A stretch of 64,000 nucleotides of DNA from CAVZRC01 sp963777695 (GCA_963777695.1 CAVZRC010000003.1:930001-994000); one strand, 5' to 3'. Positions 9,494 through 18,937 are shown, numbered from the stretch's first letter. Notes: generated by a model not told the origin, from the sequence alone. Program-made: numbers and translations.

Positions 9494-10075
9494 TTATTCC
9501 TTGACGGTGAAGGGCACCATGTATTCGGTCTTCTCCCACATCATCTTGATCACGCCACCGCCCGACGGGCCCTTCTCGATGGCCATGGTGAACTGGTCCA
9601 CGGGCTTATCCAGGGTCTCCTTCTTGAGGTCGACGCGCGCCAGCTCGTTGTCCGCTTCCTTCTTCTCGTCGTAGGGGACGCCCCACTGGCCTGTCTTCTT
9701 GTTGACGACCAGCTTCGCCGAGCCATCCGCCTTGGGGTAGGTGAAGAGCGAGTAGGTGCCGGCCGGGAGCGACAGGTCGCCGATCATGATCGGCTTCGAC
9801 GTCGTGAGGAGCGTGGCCTCGTCGGCCCCCGTACGCCAGACCTGATCGTAGGGCACCAGGCCGCCCCAGATCTTGCGGACCTCGGTCGTCCCGGGCTTCT
9901 TGGTGTAGGGGCGGCCGTAGACGAGCTTGACGTCGCTGCCGTCGATGACGGCGGTGATCGTCTCATGGGGGCTCACGCGTTGACGCTGTTTCTTCTGGGT
10001 CTGTGCCGACGCGGGCGAGGTGCCCGCGAGCGTCGCCGCAATGACGAGGGCGGCTGCGAGTCCGAACGTCTTCAT
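9494..10075 (-). CDS. DUF2911 domain-containing secreted protein
   Basis: 193 residues, intact, with a signal peptide (residues 1-24, cut near SASA-QTQ). It carries the DUF2911 signature: VKLVYGRPYTKK, IWGGLVPYDQVWRTGADEAT, and DLSLPAGTYSLFTYP, followed by the closing WEKTEYMVPFTV strand. DUF2911 proteins are small periplasmic or extracellular beta-rich proteins common in Bacteroidetes and planctomycetes; no activity is established. The ATG at 10075 is preceded by a GGAGGA-type site on the minus strand. It is on the same strand as the PIG-L gene 219 bases downstream, so it could share a transcript, but the gap is long and I treat it as a separate unit. Confidence 0.85.
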   Translation of the reverse strand: MKTFGLAAALVIAATLAGTSPASAQTQKKQRQRVSPHETITAVIDGSDVKLVYGRPYTKKPGTTEVRKIWGGLVPYDQVWRTGADEATLLTTSKPIMIGDLSLPAGTYSLFTYPKADGSAKLVVNKKTGQWGVPYDEKKEADNELARVDLKKETLDKPVDQFTMAIEKGPSGGGVIKMMWEKTEYMVPFTVKE

Positions 10076-11007
10076 GGTGACTCCTCCGGTGTTGGATTGC
10101 GTGGGATGGACGAGTTCGTACGCATTCGCCGAGGGTTCGGCGGCGAATGCCCTTCGACGTCAACGCTTCGTCCCCAGGTCAGTGAGCGGGGCGAGGACGT
10201 TGGCGTCGATCGCGAGACGGCTGCTTCCGGCCATCGTAACCCTTCCGGGAGGGCGACCCACCCTCCTCCAGGTACTCATGACAGTAATGCCGGTCCTTCC
10301 GGGCAACAAGTGGCAAGCGGTCCCGGCGGGCACGGATTTCTCCGCGGAATTCGCATCCTTCGGTGCTCTCATGTTTTGCGAAATCACAGGATTCGGATCG
10401 GCGTCGGCCGCCGGTTCGGTCGCGACCTCAATCGCGAGGGCGTCCTTCGTCTCGCGGCCGTGCCCGACAGGACGACCTGCTTCAAGGCTGCTTCTTGACC
10501 AGCCCCCGGAGGACGCCAACCACCTCGGAGGGCGCGGCGCGCTCCCGGTCATGTTACCTGCGATTTCGAGCATGGCGAGTCCTGCGGATGATGTCGCCGT
10601 TGGTATCGCGATCGAGGTGCCGTCCCATGGGATGGCCCCCCGAATCGACATAACGGCAGACTTTGCAAAGGATTAATTCTTCCGTGTGGACCTGTCCGGG
10701 GATTGGCGTCGTTCGACGCGTGCCACGAGATTTCGTGGGAGCCACGGACCTTCGTGGGACGTGCGGGAGGTGCAACGCCCCGCGAGGAGGCCGCGAGGCA
10801 ACCGATGAAGACATAGCAGGACGGCGTTCGGATGGTCGTAACCACAGCCGGTTGAGGCCTCGAGAACGGGTCCCCCGGCACCATGGATTCCTCTCGAGGC
10901 TCTCCGAGCGATCGGAGGCCCCCCGGCCCGCCAGGAGTCGCAGCAGGGCCGAGCCCCTTGAGGAAATTTATCCCGCCGCGACGCAGCGGTCCTTCTCGAA
11001 AACATCC
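10076..11007. other. Intergenic stretch without a supportable gene
   Basis: About 930 bases between the DUF2911 gene and the SDR gene. Several short frames are open (for example the minus frame at 10160-10651), but none shows a domain, signal peptide, conserved motif or good ribosome binding site, and their composition is that of shadow frames. Short imperfect inverted repeats occur near 10725-10765 (cacgagatttcgtgg). I see no RNA gene. It may hold remnants of decayed genes. Confidence 0.5.
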
Positions 11008-11757
11008 TCAAATCTGCGCCATCCCACCATCAACAAATAGCTCGACGCCCGTGACGAAGCTGCTGTCGTCGGAGGCGAGGAACAGGGCGACCTTGGCGAT
11101 CTCATCGGCGGTTCCCATCCGACCCATCGGGACCTGCGCGGCCAGATTCGCCTTGAACTGCTCGCGTTCCGCCTCGGTCGCCCCCAGGCCGTCGAGGATC
11201 GGCGTATCGATCGGGCCGGGGCTGAGGGTGTTGACGCGGATCTTGCGTCCCTTCAGGTCGGTCGTCCAGCTCCGGGCGAACGACCGCACGGCGGCCTTGC
11301 TGGCGCTGTAGACGCCGAAGGCCGGCATCCCCTTGATCGAGGCGATCGACGCGTTCAGGATGATCGACCCGCCGTCCCGGAACAGCGGTAGCGCCTTCTG
11401 GACCGTGAAGAGCAGCCCTCGCACGTTGATGGCGAAGATCTTGTCGAAGTGCTCCTCGGTGATCTCGCCGAGCACACCGAACCCGCCGACGCCGGCGTTG
11501 GCGAACACCACGTCGACGTGCCCCTTCTGCTCCTTCACCGTCGCGTAGAGCCGGTCGAGGTCGGCCAGGTTGGCGACGTCGCCTTGTACGGCGGTGACGT
11601 TCCTGCCGATCCGATCGACCGCCTTGTCGAGCTCGGCCTGACGTCGGCCGGTGATGAAGACGTAGGCCCCCTCGGCGACGAACTCCTGGGCGGTGGCCAG
11701 GCCCATACCGCTGTTGCCGCCGGTGATGACCGCGACCTTGCCGTCGAGCTTGCCCAT
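11008..11757 (-). CDS. SDR family oxidoreductase
   Basis: 249 residues, intact, classical short-chain dehydrogenase. Visible motifs: cofactor site TGGNSGMG (residues 12-19), NAG motif in VVFANAGVGGFG, catalytic serine in ILNASIAS, the YSASK catalytic tetrad segment, and the ending FVTGVELFVDGGMAQI. A glycine-box followed by TGRRQAELD favours NADP(H). The start at 11757 is set by an AGGT-rich site nine bases upstream and by the conserved MGKLDGKVAVITGG beginning; the longer open frame to 11901 would overlap the divergent ankyrin gene. Substrate unknown. A diverged C-terminal copy is found as a remnant at 1986-2099. Confidence 0.88.
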   Translation of the reverse strand: MGKLDGKVAVITGGNSGMGLATAQEFVAEGAYVFITGRRQAELDKAVDRIGRNVTAVQGDVANLADLDRLYATVKEQKGHVDVVFANAGVGGFGVLGEITEEHFDKIFAINVRGLLFTVQKALPLFRDGGSIILNASIASIKGMPAFGVYSASKAAVRSFARSWTTDLKGRKIRVNTLSPGPIDTPILDGLGATEAEREQFKANLAAQVPMGRMGTADEIAKVALFLASDDSSFVTGVELFVDGGMAQI

Positions 11758-11888
11758 CGATGTACCTCCGTCATGGTGAAAGGTCGGAACGGGGGATATT
11801 CTAGAAGACGCTTTCGACGGGGCAAGTACGCAGCTTTCAGATGGACAAGAGACGACGAGCGGTTCGCGAGGCTGAGGAGGGCGGGGTA

Positions 11889-13991
11889 ATGACGCGGCCA
11901 ATACGCCAGCACGATCCGAGCCTGTTCGATGCCATCCGATCGCGGTCGCTGTCCGAGGTCCGCACGGCGATCGAGGCGCAAGGTGACCTCGCCGTCAAGG
12001 CGCGCGACGGGCGAGGTTGGACGCCGTTGATGGCCGCCGCGGCGGAGGGACACGCGGGGATCGCCCGGCTGGTGCTGCGGGCGGCGTTCCGCGCGGTGCA
12101 GGTCGGCGGCCTCCGCGAGGTCGTCACCGGGCCGGATGGCCTCGACGCGTTGAAGATCGCCGCCGAGCACGGGCACCGGCCGACCTTCACCCTGCTCGCC
12201 GCGTGGCTCCCCGAGGACGGATTCATCCCCAAGTATCCGAAAGCCTACAGCGCGCCCGGCCACGATTTCGGCGACGGGGCGACCATCGACCGACTCGTCG
12301 CCGCGGCGGCCGATGGGCGGGTCGACGAGGTGGAGTTCTGCCTCGCGCGGGGCGTCGAGGTCGACGGCTACGACACGAAGTCACGCCAGGCGATGCACGA
12401 GGCGGTCCGGCGCGGGCACACGGACGTTGTCCGCGCCCTCGTCGCCGCTGGGGCCGACCCCGACGAACGTACGAACTTATCGACGACACTGGCCCTCGCG
12501 GCCGAGGCCGGCCGCCCGGCCGTGATCCGCGCCCTGATCGACGGCGGGGCCGACATCCACGACGTGCAGGCGATCCGCGAGAATGCCCTGATGAAAGCCG
12601 CCGAGAAGGGGTATCTGGATACGGCGCAAACCCTGATCGAGCTCGGCATCGACGTCAATGCCCGCGATCGGAAAGCTCGGTCGGCGCTCGGCCGCGCGAT
12701 CGAGAATCGCGACGCCCCGATGATCGCACTGCTCAAGTCGGCCGGGGGCGTCGAGCCCGACGAGGCCGCCAAGCACCTGCATGCCGCGGTCATCGCCGGC
12801 GACTTGGCCGGCGTCCGGGCGCTGATCGAACAGGACGTCAACCTGACGGTGAAGGGGCGGATCGATCGGACCGCCCTGGAGGAGGCCGTGGAAGAGAAAC
12901 ACGGCGAGGTCGTGGACGCCTTGCTCGAGGCGGGCGCGCTGAGACTGGAGACCGACGAGGGGGCCGGCAACCTGATCACCCGGGCGGCCTACTGGCGGCA
13001 GCCGAGGATCGTGCAGTCGTTGCTGAAGGCCGGGGCCGACCCGGACGGCGACGACCAGTATGGTACCGCCCTCGCTCAGGCGGCCGAGAATGGGGACCGC
13101 GAGATCGTCCGCATCCTGCTCGGCGCCGGGGCCGATCCCAACAAGGACCCCGGCGGCGGCTCGGCCCTCACCTTCGCGCTCCGGGGCGGCGATCCGGAGA
13201 TCATCGCCCTCCTCCGCGAGCACGGGGCCCAGAAGAGTTACGGCGGCCAACGCGTCGAGGACCTTCGGGGCGCCGGGTCGTTCGACGTCAATGATCTCTG
13301 GCTACTCGTCCGCGCCCCGGTCGAGGACGCCGCGAGGGCCTTCGCCGAGTCGCGCGGCGGGGGCGCCGCATGGGACCGCGATGTCTTCGGCCGCACCGTC
13401 GCCGTCTCCCCGCTCTGCTACCTCGCCTTCCGATTCCGGGGGCATTCCTGGACGTTGATCACCGACTTGCACTCCGAGGACTGGTACGGGCCCGTCAACG
13501 AGTCCGACGCCGAGGAGGTCTCGCGCCGGCTTGGCGTCCGCGCGATCGATTACGGCATCAGCGACACCGCCAACGCGATCGGCTACGCCCTCTACGAGTC
13601 GGGCGAGCTCCTCGAGCGCATGGCGTTCGGCGAAGGGGGAGAGTCCGAAGACGTGGCGGCGCAATCCGACACGACGTTCACCTCGCGGCTGCGAACCCTC
13701 TCGGCCGAGGAGCTCGATTCACCCTTCGAGCTCGCCGACGCCTTCCTCCGCGAGCAGGGGGCGTTCGCCCCGGCCTTCGGAAGTCTGCTGGGGCTCTTTG
13801 CGAAGCTGGCAGGCAAGATTTCGTTCGGGGTCGGCGGCATGGAAGCCGAGGACTTCGAGCGCGTCGACGTCATCCACCTGCCTAAAGGCGCGATCTCCTT
13901 GCGGATGAAGGAGCTTCGCGGACCGATGGAAGAACCCGATCCGGACTGGGCCCAGTTCCAAGGAGCGGACGGCGAAGACGTGCCGTTCTGA
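11889..13991 (+). CDS. Ankyrin repeat protein with an uncharacterised C-terminal domain
   Basis: 700 residues, intact. The start at 11889 is chosen for the strong GAGGAGGGCGGGG site just upstream; an in-frame ATG at 11841 has none. Residues ~10-455 are ankyrin repeats, seen as units like GWTPLMAAAAEGHAGIARLVL, ALVAAGADPDERT, ALIDGGADIHD, LIELGIDVNARDRKARSALG, LLKAGADPDGDDQYGTALAQAAENGDREIVRILLGAGADP. Residues ~460-700 form a separate, acidic, mostly alpha/beta domain (DLWLLVRAPVEDAARAFAE, HSWTLITDLHSEDWYGPVN, SRRLGVRAIDYGISDTANAIGYALYESGE) that I do not recognise. No signal peptide, so cytoplasmic. Divergent from the SDR gene with a ~130-base shared upstream region. Probably a protein-binding scaffold; the partner is unknown. 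Confidence 0.85.
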   Translation: MTRPIRQHDPSLFDAIRSRSLSEVRTAIEAQGDLAVKARDGRGWTPLMAAAAEGHAGIARLVLRAAFRAVQVGGLREVVTGPDGLDALKIAAEHGHRPTFTLLAAWLPEDGFIPKYPKAYSAPGHDFGDGATIDRLVAAAADGRVDEVEFCLARGVEVDGYDTKSRQAMHEAVRRGHTDVVRALVAAGADPDERTNLSTTLALAAEAGRPAVIRALIDGGADIHDVQAIRENALMKAAEKGYLDTAQTLIELGIDVNARDRKARSALGRAIENRDAPMIALLKSAGGVEPDEAAKHLHAAVIAGDLAGVRALIEQDVNLTVKGRIDRTALEEAVEEKHGEVVDALLEAGALRLETDEGAGNLITRAAYWRQPRIVQSLLKAGADPDGDDQYGTALAQAAENGDREIVRILLGAGADPNKDPGGGSALTFALRGGDPEIIALLREHGAQKSYGGQRVEDLRGAGSFDVNDLWLLVRAPVEDAARAFAESRGGGAAWDRDVFGRTVAVSPLCYLAFRFRGHSWTLITDLHSEDWYGPVNESDAEEVSRRLGVRAIDYGISDTANAIGYALYESGELLERMAFGEGGESEDVAAQSDTTFTSRLRTLSAEELDSPFELADAFLREQGAFAPAFGSLLGLFAKLAGKISFGVGGMEAEDFERVDVIHLPKGAISLRMKELRGPMEEPDPDWAQFQGADGEDVPF

Positions 13992-14537
13992 GCGATCTGT
14001 AGCCCCATCCTCCACGTATGATCCGGGGGTCCTCGCATACCGGACCCGGCCGAATTCGGGAATAGGGGACAGCCAAGAGAGCGCCGATGACCTGCTATAA
14101 CGAGACCAGGAATTCGTCCCTTTACTCGCCCGGTATCAAAGCCCCGATATTTCTCTCGGTCGCCTGGGTATCGAGACAGAACGGCCTCGACGACGTTTCT
14201 TGTCCATCTGCTGCAGGAAGGCCGGGGCGTCAGACCCGAGTAGGTAGTTGGTACTCGGGGCTGACGCCTCGCGCCAGACGATCCCGCCCCCTTCAGGGGC
14301 CGAATTGCTCTTGGAACAGACTCTTGAACTCACTCGACGCGTCGGCGAGAGTGCGACGGCATTCCCCTGGCTCACGCTTCGAGTTGGTATCAGGTCGCCG
14401 CAACCCGATCGTGGGGCGCCCTGGAGGACACCTTCGGCGGGTCGGAGATATACCGAACATCCGTACTCTGCCCTCGAGGGAGTTTGACCGGGAGACGCCC
14501 GGCGTATCCTGAGGGCCAGGGACATCGAGGAGGTCTG
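13992..14537. other. Intergenic region with hairpins
   Basis: About 545 bases between the ankyrin and reverse transcriptase genes. A GC-rich imperfect hairpin lies just after the ankyrin stop (14024-14049, ccgggggtcc/ggacccgg) and a second, stronger one at 14226-14268 is listed separately. Downstream, 14375-14400 reads ctggctcacgcttcgagttg, which looks like a degenerate interspersed repeat. Open frames here have no recognisable domain. The last 20 bases carry a good Shine-Dalgarno (gaggaggt) for the reverse transcriptase gene. Confidence 0.5.
14226..14268. repeat. Intergenic hairpin, 17-bp arms
   Basis: Arms GGCGTCAG-a-CCCGAGTA (14226-14242) and TACTCGGG-g-CTGACGCC (14252-14268) pair fully apart from one A/G mismatch, leaving a nine-base loop. 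There is no T-run after it, so it is not an obvious intrinsic terminator. It could be an RNA structure upstream of the reverse transcriptase gene (270 bases before its start) or a mobile REP-type palindrome. Confidence 0.6.
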
Positions 14538-16998
14538 ATGAGCCAGTCCACGACCCAATTCATCACGCAGATGAAGTTGAGGGAGCTGAATCGCCAGCGC
14601 GTCCTGCTCCGCGAGTCCTATCAGAAGCTGGGCGAGGAGGCCGCCGCGGCGAGCGAGGCCCCGGAGCGATTGCGACGGCTGTATGACGGCTTGAGGGGGC
14701 TGACCTTCGCCGGCCAGCCGCTGCATCCGGAGGTCATGAACCTCGAGATCCTGCTCCAGGAGGCCGAGGCGGGCACGATCGCGGCGGACGTCCTGCAATT
14801 GTGGCTCGATCGGCTGGGAGACGAGCTGGAAGCGGGGCGGACCAGGGCCGAGTTCGTCTACCTCTTCGGCGCGCTGCTGGAAGAATGGGCGCGGGGGGCA
14901 TCGGCGGACCGACGCATGCAGGAGGAGAGCCGGGAGGCCCGGCGCCGACTGCTGGTCGAGGCCTCGGCCGAACCGCCGCCGAATCGCCACGAGGAGATCC
15001 TCGGCCCGCTCTTCGAGGGCCTCGGGCCGGCGCTGGAGGAGCTTACGGCGCGATTGCAGGAGAAAAGCCGGAAGGAGCTGCGGGCACGCATCGACAAGGG
15101 AGAACTGGCCGCGATACTCGAGAGGATCGGCGCCGACATCTACCGGGCACCCTACCTCCGTCGCGAGGCGCGTCGGTTCTCGGCCGACGACCTGCTCCGC
15201 AAGGAGCTCGAGGACGCGCTGACGATCCTCATCGCCGAGCTGCACACCTGGGACTGGCCCGGCGAGGCGATGGCGACGCGGGCCCTCTGGACTCGGAACA
15301 AGTGGCGGCTCTACCTCGAGGAAGACCTGCCCACCGCCTGCCTGCTGGAGATCCTCGGCGGGCGTTGGGCCGCGATCATCGAACAACTGATCGGCGACGA
15401 GAGCCTGGCGAACGTCCCTCGTGCGCGGCTCAGGAAGCTCACGAAGATCAAGGCCCCCGCCGTGATCCTGGAGAACGAGCGCCGGATGCTCCGCCAGGCG
15501 GAACAGTTGTTCGGATTGGTGCCCTCCGAGGAGGCCGATCTCTGGGAGGAGGCCGACGAGGACGTGCTGAAAGACGTACAATCGGAGCAAGTCTGCGAGG
15601 CCGGCTCGGTCGTCAGTCGGCGTACGACCTACCAGAACCTGCTGAGGAGCCTGCACGTCGGCTTCGGATCCGACTACGAGGGAGGGGAATACGGCGGGAT
15701 CAATCAGGCGGTCCTGCTCGTCAACGCGGAGGTGCAATTGGCGAGGGCGGCATTCCCGGGGCGTCCCGTGTATGTCGTGAAGGCGGACATCCAGGACTAT
15801 TACGCCAGCATCCCGCACGACGTCCTGCTGAGCATGCTCCGTCAGCTCGGGCTCGCCGAGGCCGACCTGGCGTTCTTCGCGCGGTTCCTCGCGCCGCCGT
15901 TGCGGGGCGACGACGGGAGCCCGACGCGGATGCGACGCGGGGTCCCCATGGGACACGCCCTCTCGGGGCTGCTGGCCGAGTTGCTCGATGCGCCTCCTCG
16001 AGCGTCATGTGCAGGGCGGCCAGCCGGTGCGGATCGTCCGGATCGTGGACGACATCTGCCTGTTGACGCCGGCCGCCGACGCGGCGGTGGCGTCCTGGGG
16101 GCAGATCGAGGCGTTCTGCGAGGCGTGCGGGCTCCGGGTGAACGCGTCGAAATCGGGGGCGGTCGGCATCGACGGCGCGCTGCCCGACGGCCTGCCGACC
16201 GGGCGGCCCCGGTGGGGCATGCTGGAGCTCGACGAGCGCGGGCGGTGGCGCGTCCACGCGGAGACCTTCGCGGCCCATCGGACGCAGACCCGCGAGCGGG
16301 TCGCCGCCGCCACGTCAGTCCTGTCGCGGGTGCAGCATTACAACGCGAACGTCCGATACCTGGTGAACTCGCTGGCCCCGGGCGCCATGCTGGGCGATTC
16401 GCACCGAAAGATGGTCGGCCGGGCGATCCGGAGCTTCCATCGCGACTTCTTCGGCGAGGGCCGGGGGATCGTGGCGGACCTGAGCGCCGCCATCCGAGAG
16501 CGATTCCTGTCCGACGCCGGCCAGCCCGCCGCGATCCCCGAGGGCTGGATCCACTGGCCGATCACGGCGGGTGGACTCGGCCTCATGAACCCGCTGGTCA
16601 CCGTCGGCCAGTATGCCGAGTCCTATCGCACGCGCGAGCCCGTCGCGATACCCGCGGCGCGCACCGTCGGGTGGGACCTCCAGTTCAACGAATGGGGCGT
16701 GTATTACAGTAGCCTGCTGAGGCCGATCCGGCCGACCGAGCCGCAGGAGACGAAGGTGATGAAGACGCTGGTGAACGACTTCATCGCCCGGGGCTCGGAC
16801 CTCTCGGCGGGCCGGCAGAAGGGGCTGACGTCCTACTGGCGATGGATTCTGTGCACATACGGCCCGCAGATCCTGCGGAGTTTCGGCACGTTCCGGTTCC
16901 TGATCACCGAGCTGGTGCCGCTGCAATTGATCACCCGTCAGCTCGTGCAGGACTCCTCGCTGGACCACGCCGGCCAGTCCTCGGGCGAGCGGGCTTGA
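14538..16998 (+). CDS. Large reverse transcriptase-like protein (one frameshift), possibly rvt-type
   Basis: About 819 residues after joining two frames near 15985-15990. Residues ~1-400 are helical with charged heptad-like stretches and no known domain (for example EFVYLFGALLEEWARGAS). The RT core then shows motif A as YVVKADIQDYYASIP (D417), motif B as RRGVPMGHALSGLL (GVPMG at 468-472), motif C as VRIVDDICLL (DD near 504) and motif D as CGLRVNASKSG (near 535). A ~280-residue C-terminal part follows (IRSFHRDFFGEG, WIHWPITAGGLGLMNP). Motif C is IVDD, not the YADD of group II introns, DGRs and retrons. Long N-terminal part, RT core and C-terminal tail recall the rvt cellular RT genes or a defence RT; this is inference. 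The start has a strong GAGGAGGT site. The frameshift lies between motifs B and C. Confidence 0.7.
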
Positions 16999-17026
16999 TT
17001 CAGGAGAGGCATGAGCCGATGCAGGG

Positions 17027-17736
17027 TTACCTTGGTCTCGAGAAACGGCGGGATCGATCGTGGCTAACCTGCTGCGCAAGGTATCGAGTTGCTTGACGAA
17101 GAGTCCCAGGCTCGGGTTCTTGTCGCGGAGCTCGATCAACGTCTTGCGCTTCAGGTAACCGCTCGATGCTTTCTCATAGGCGGGGAGGAACTTCTTCGCC
17201 TTCCCGGCGGAAAGTGCATCTCGGTCCGCTTTACGTAACGCCTCGTTTGCGGCGTCAAGGCATCCCACGATTTTCGAGGCTTTCTTCGCGTTTTTCTTGT
17301 TCGGGTAGAGCAGCGGCAGAAGCCAGCACTCGATCGCATCGACGGCGATCGCGAAGAGAATCCGGTGTGCGTTGGCCTGGTAGAATCCGGTGTCGATCTC
17401 CAGTTTGAGCCTGGTGATGACACGATCGACTCGGTCCGATACTGATAGTTCTACTCCTTTTTCTCGCCTCGGTACATTGAATCCCGGTTCTTCTTGAAGG
17501 TCCGTGTCGATGTGGATCACGAGATAATCGTTATACTGCAGGGCGCCTTCGTGGTCCTTTCGCTCCAGGCTCTTGAACACATTCCCCCAACCAGCAGGCG
17601 TTTCGGTCAAGGGGCGAGGGGGTTGTATGTACCGAATATCCGGCTCGTCTTCCTGGTCTTTGAAATAGCCAAGGATGATGTTCTCGATGACCGCCTGATC
17701 GGTAGGGCCTTCGGCGATGACTCCGAACGTGAGCAC
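17027..17736 (-). CDS. TOPRIM-like partner protein (DUF4276-like), 3' end uncertain
   Basis: About 235 residues up to the point where conserved-looking sequence ends. The N-terminus VLTFGVIAEGPTDQAVIENII has the acidic first motif of TOPRIM-type nucleases, and YLVIHIDTDLQEEPG gives the expected DxD. RILFAIAVDAIECWLLPLLYP resembles the middle of DUF4276-type proteins. The GTG start at 17736 has a GAGG six bases upstream; a GTG at 17748 is an alternative. The raw frame runs on antisense through the RT gene to 16315, which is implausible; other frames stop at 17064 or 17027, so a frameshift near 17070-17100 is likely. It follows the ATPase gene by 22 bases on the same strand, so the two should act together, as in ATPase-TOPRIM defence pairs. 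Confidence 0.6.
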
Positions 17737-17758
17737 GATCCACCTCACCGTCGAGGGG

Positions 17759-18937
17759 TCAGAAATTCTTCGGCAGACCGCCGATGTAGCCTCGCATGAA
17801 TGCCTCTGAGAGGTTCACCGGGAGTTGCCCCGGACTCGGCTTGGGCGGTTCCACGCGACGGACCCGCGTATGACCGCTCTTGTTACGATCCACGACGAGG
17901 AGCCGCTGATCGTCGTCGTGGAGGTCGAGGCCGTCGAGGACCGCCGGGTTGTGGGTCGTCAGGATGACTTGCTTGCCATATTCCTTCGCGAGCGTGCTGA
18001 TTTGTTGTAACAAAGCAACGCACAGTTTGGGATTGAGGGAGCTATCGACGTTGTCGATCGAGAAAAAGGCTGGCGTTTCCGGGCTGATCAGGAGCGTGAT
18101 GTAAAAAAGGAGGAAGAGGAATCCCTCGTTCGCGCTTCGCTGGTCGAACAGGGCTCCGTCTGAGAGATAGCGATCCCGAATCTTGATGGTCCGCTCACCC
18201 GGACTGAGATTCTCGGGGATCACGAAGGTTTCGAACCAATCGATCAGCTTCAACGTCTCCCTGATCTTTTCCAGGCGCCCTCTGTAAATCGTCGAGTCAA
18301 GCCCCTTCAAATGAGCGAATAATCCTTCGCCCCTGATTCCAAGCGGGAGGATCTGCCCTTCGGACTGAAAGGTGCGGAGCGCGGAGTTCTCGGGTGCGTA
18401 CACCAGGAAACCAGGAAGTGTGCCGGCTGGAAGAGTTGGCAATTCCTCGGCCATTCGAGCAAGCATCTGCTTCAGGATTTCGGGCGTTACTTGAGTTTCC
18501 CTGGTGAGGCTCGCGGTCTCTAGGGCGGCGGTGAACTTTCGCAGGTGGATTGGCAAAGACTGCTTCCATCTGGGATAGGACGCCGCCTCGTCCGCAGACA
18601 GTTCGCAATCGAATGCGACCTGGTTGTCCCCCTCAACCGAGATCCTGATGGATGTGCTGGACGCGAGGATCCTGCCGATAATCGGCTCGCCGGTTTGCTG
18701 GGCGGGAATTTGGCCGAAGGCCGGGCGCATAAAGCGCGTCTCGGTCACTCGAATGCCTCTCGATACCAGGAATTCGTTGTCCATTTTGTCCTGGGCGGCG
18801 GCCGATGCCAGCGCGATCGCCTCCAGGATATTGCTCTTGCCGCCGCCATTCGCGCCGATGAGAACGGTGATCTGCCCGAGATCCATCTCAACTTTCGGGA
18901 TGGACTTGTAGTTTTCGATTCGGATCTTGCGGATCAT
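17759..18937 (-). CDS. AAA15/OLD-like ATPase (RecF/SMC-type), partner of the TOPRIM-like protein
   Basis: 392 residues, intact. An ABC-type ATPase head: Walker A GANGGGKS (residues 28-35) after the typical start MIRKIRIENYKSIPKVEMDLG, a signature-like RSANEGFLFLLFYI, a Walker B region that reads FFSIDNVDSSLNPKLC rather than the usual DEPE-LHP, and the H-loop ILTTHNPAVLDGL. There is no C-terminal TOPRIM in the protein itself; the TOPRIM-like part is the separate downstream gene. The start at 18937 has an AGAGGA site seven bases upstream. Such two-gene ATPase plus TOPRIM sets are known from anti-phage systems (OLD, PARIS and several retrons). Cytoplasmic; the trigger and target cannot be read from the sequence. 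Confidence 0.8.
   Translation of the reverse strand: MIRKIRIENYKSIPKVEMDLGQITVLIGANGGGKSNILEAIALASAAAQDKMDNEFLVSRGIRVTETRFMRPAFGQIPAQQTGEPIIGRILASSTSIRISVEGDNQVAFDCELSADEAASYPRWKQSLPIHLRKFTAALETASLTRETQVTPEILKQMLARMAEELPTLPAGTLPGFLVYAPENSALRTFQSEGQILPLGIRGEGLFAHLKGLDSTIYRGRLEKIRETLKLIDWFETFVIPENLSPGERTIKIRDRYLSDGALFDQRSANEGFLFLLFYITLLISPETPAFFSIDNVDSSLNPKLCVALLQQISTLAKEYGKQVILTTHNPAVLDGLDLHDDDQRLLVVDRNKSGHTRVRRVEPPKPSPGQLPVNLSEAFMRGYIGGLPKNF

Noticed and set aside
10160..10651. A 163-codon minus-strand frame in the gap after the DUF2911 gene
   Set aside because: No domain, no ribosome site, shadow-like composition.
14136..15956. A 606-codon open frame antisense to the RT gene
   Set aside because: Mirror frame of a high-GC coding gene; no domain, RBS or codon bias of its own.
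16315..17026. C-terminal extension of the TOPRIM-like gene into the RT gene
   Set aside because: It reads antisense through the RT gene and has shadow-frame composition; a frameshift near 17070-17100 explains it better.
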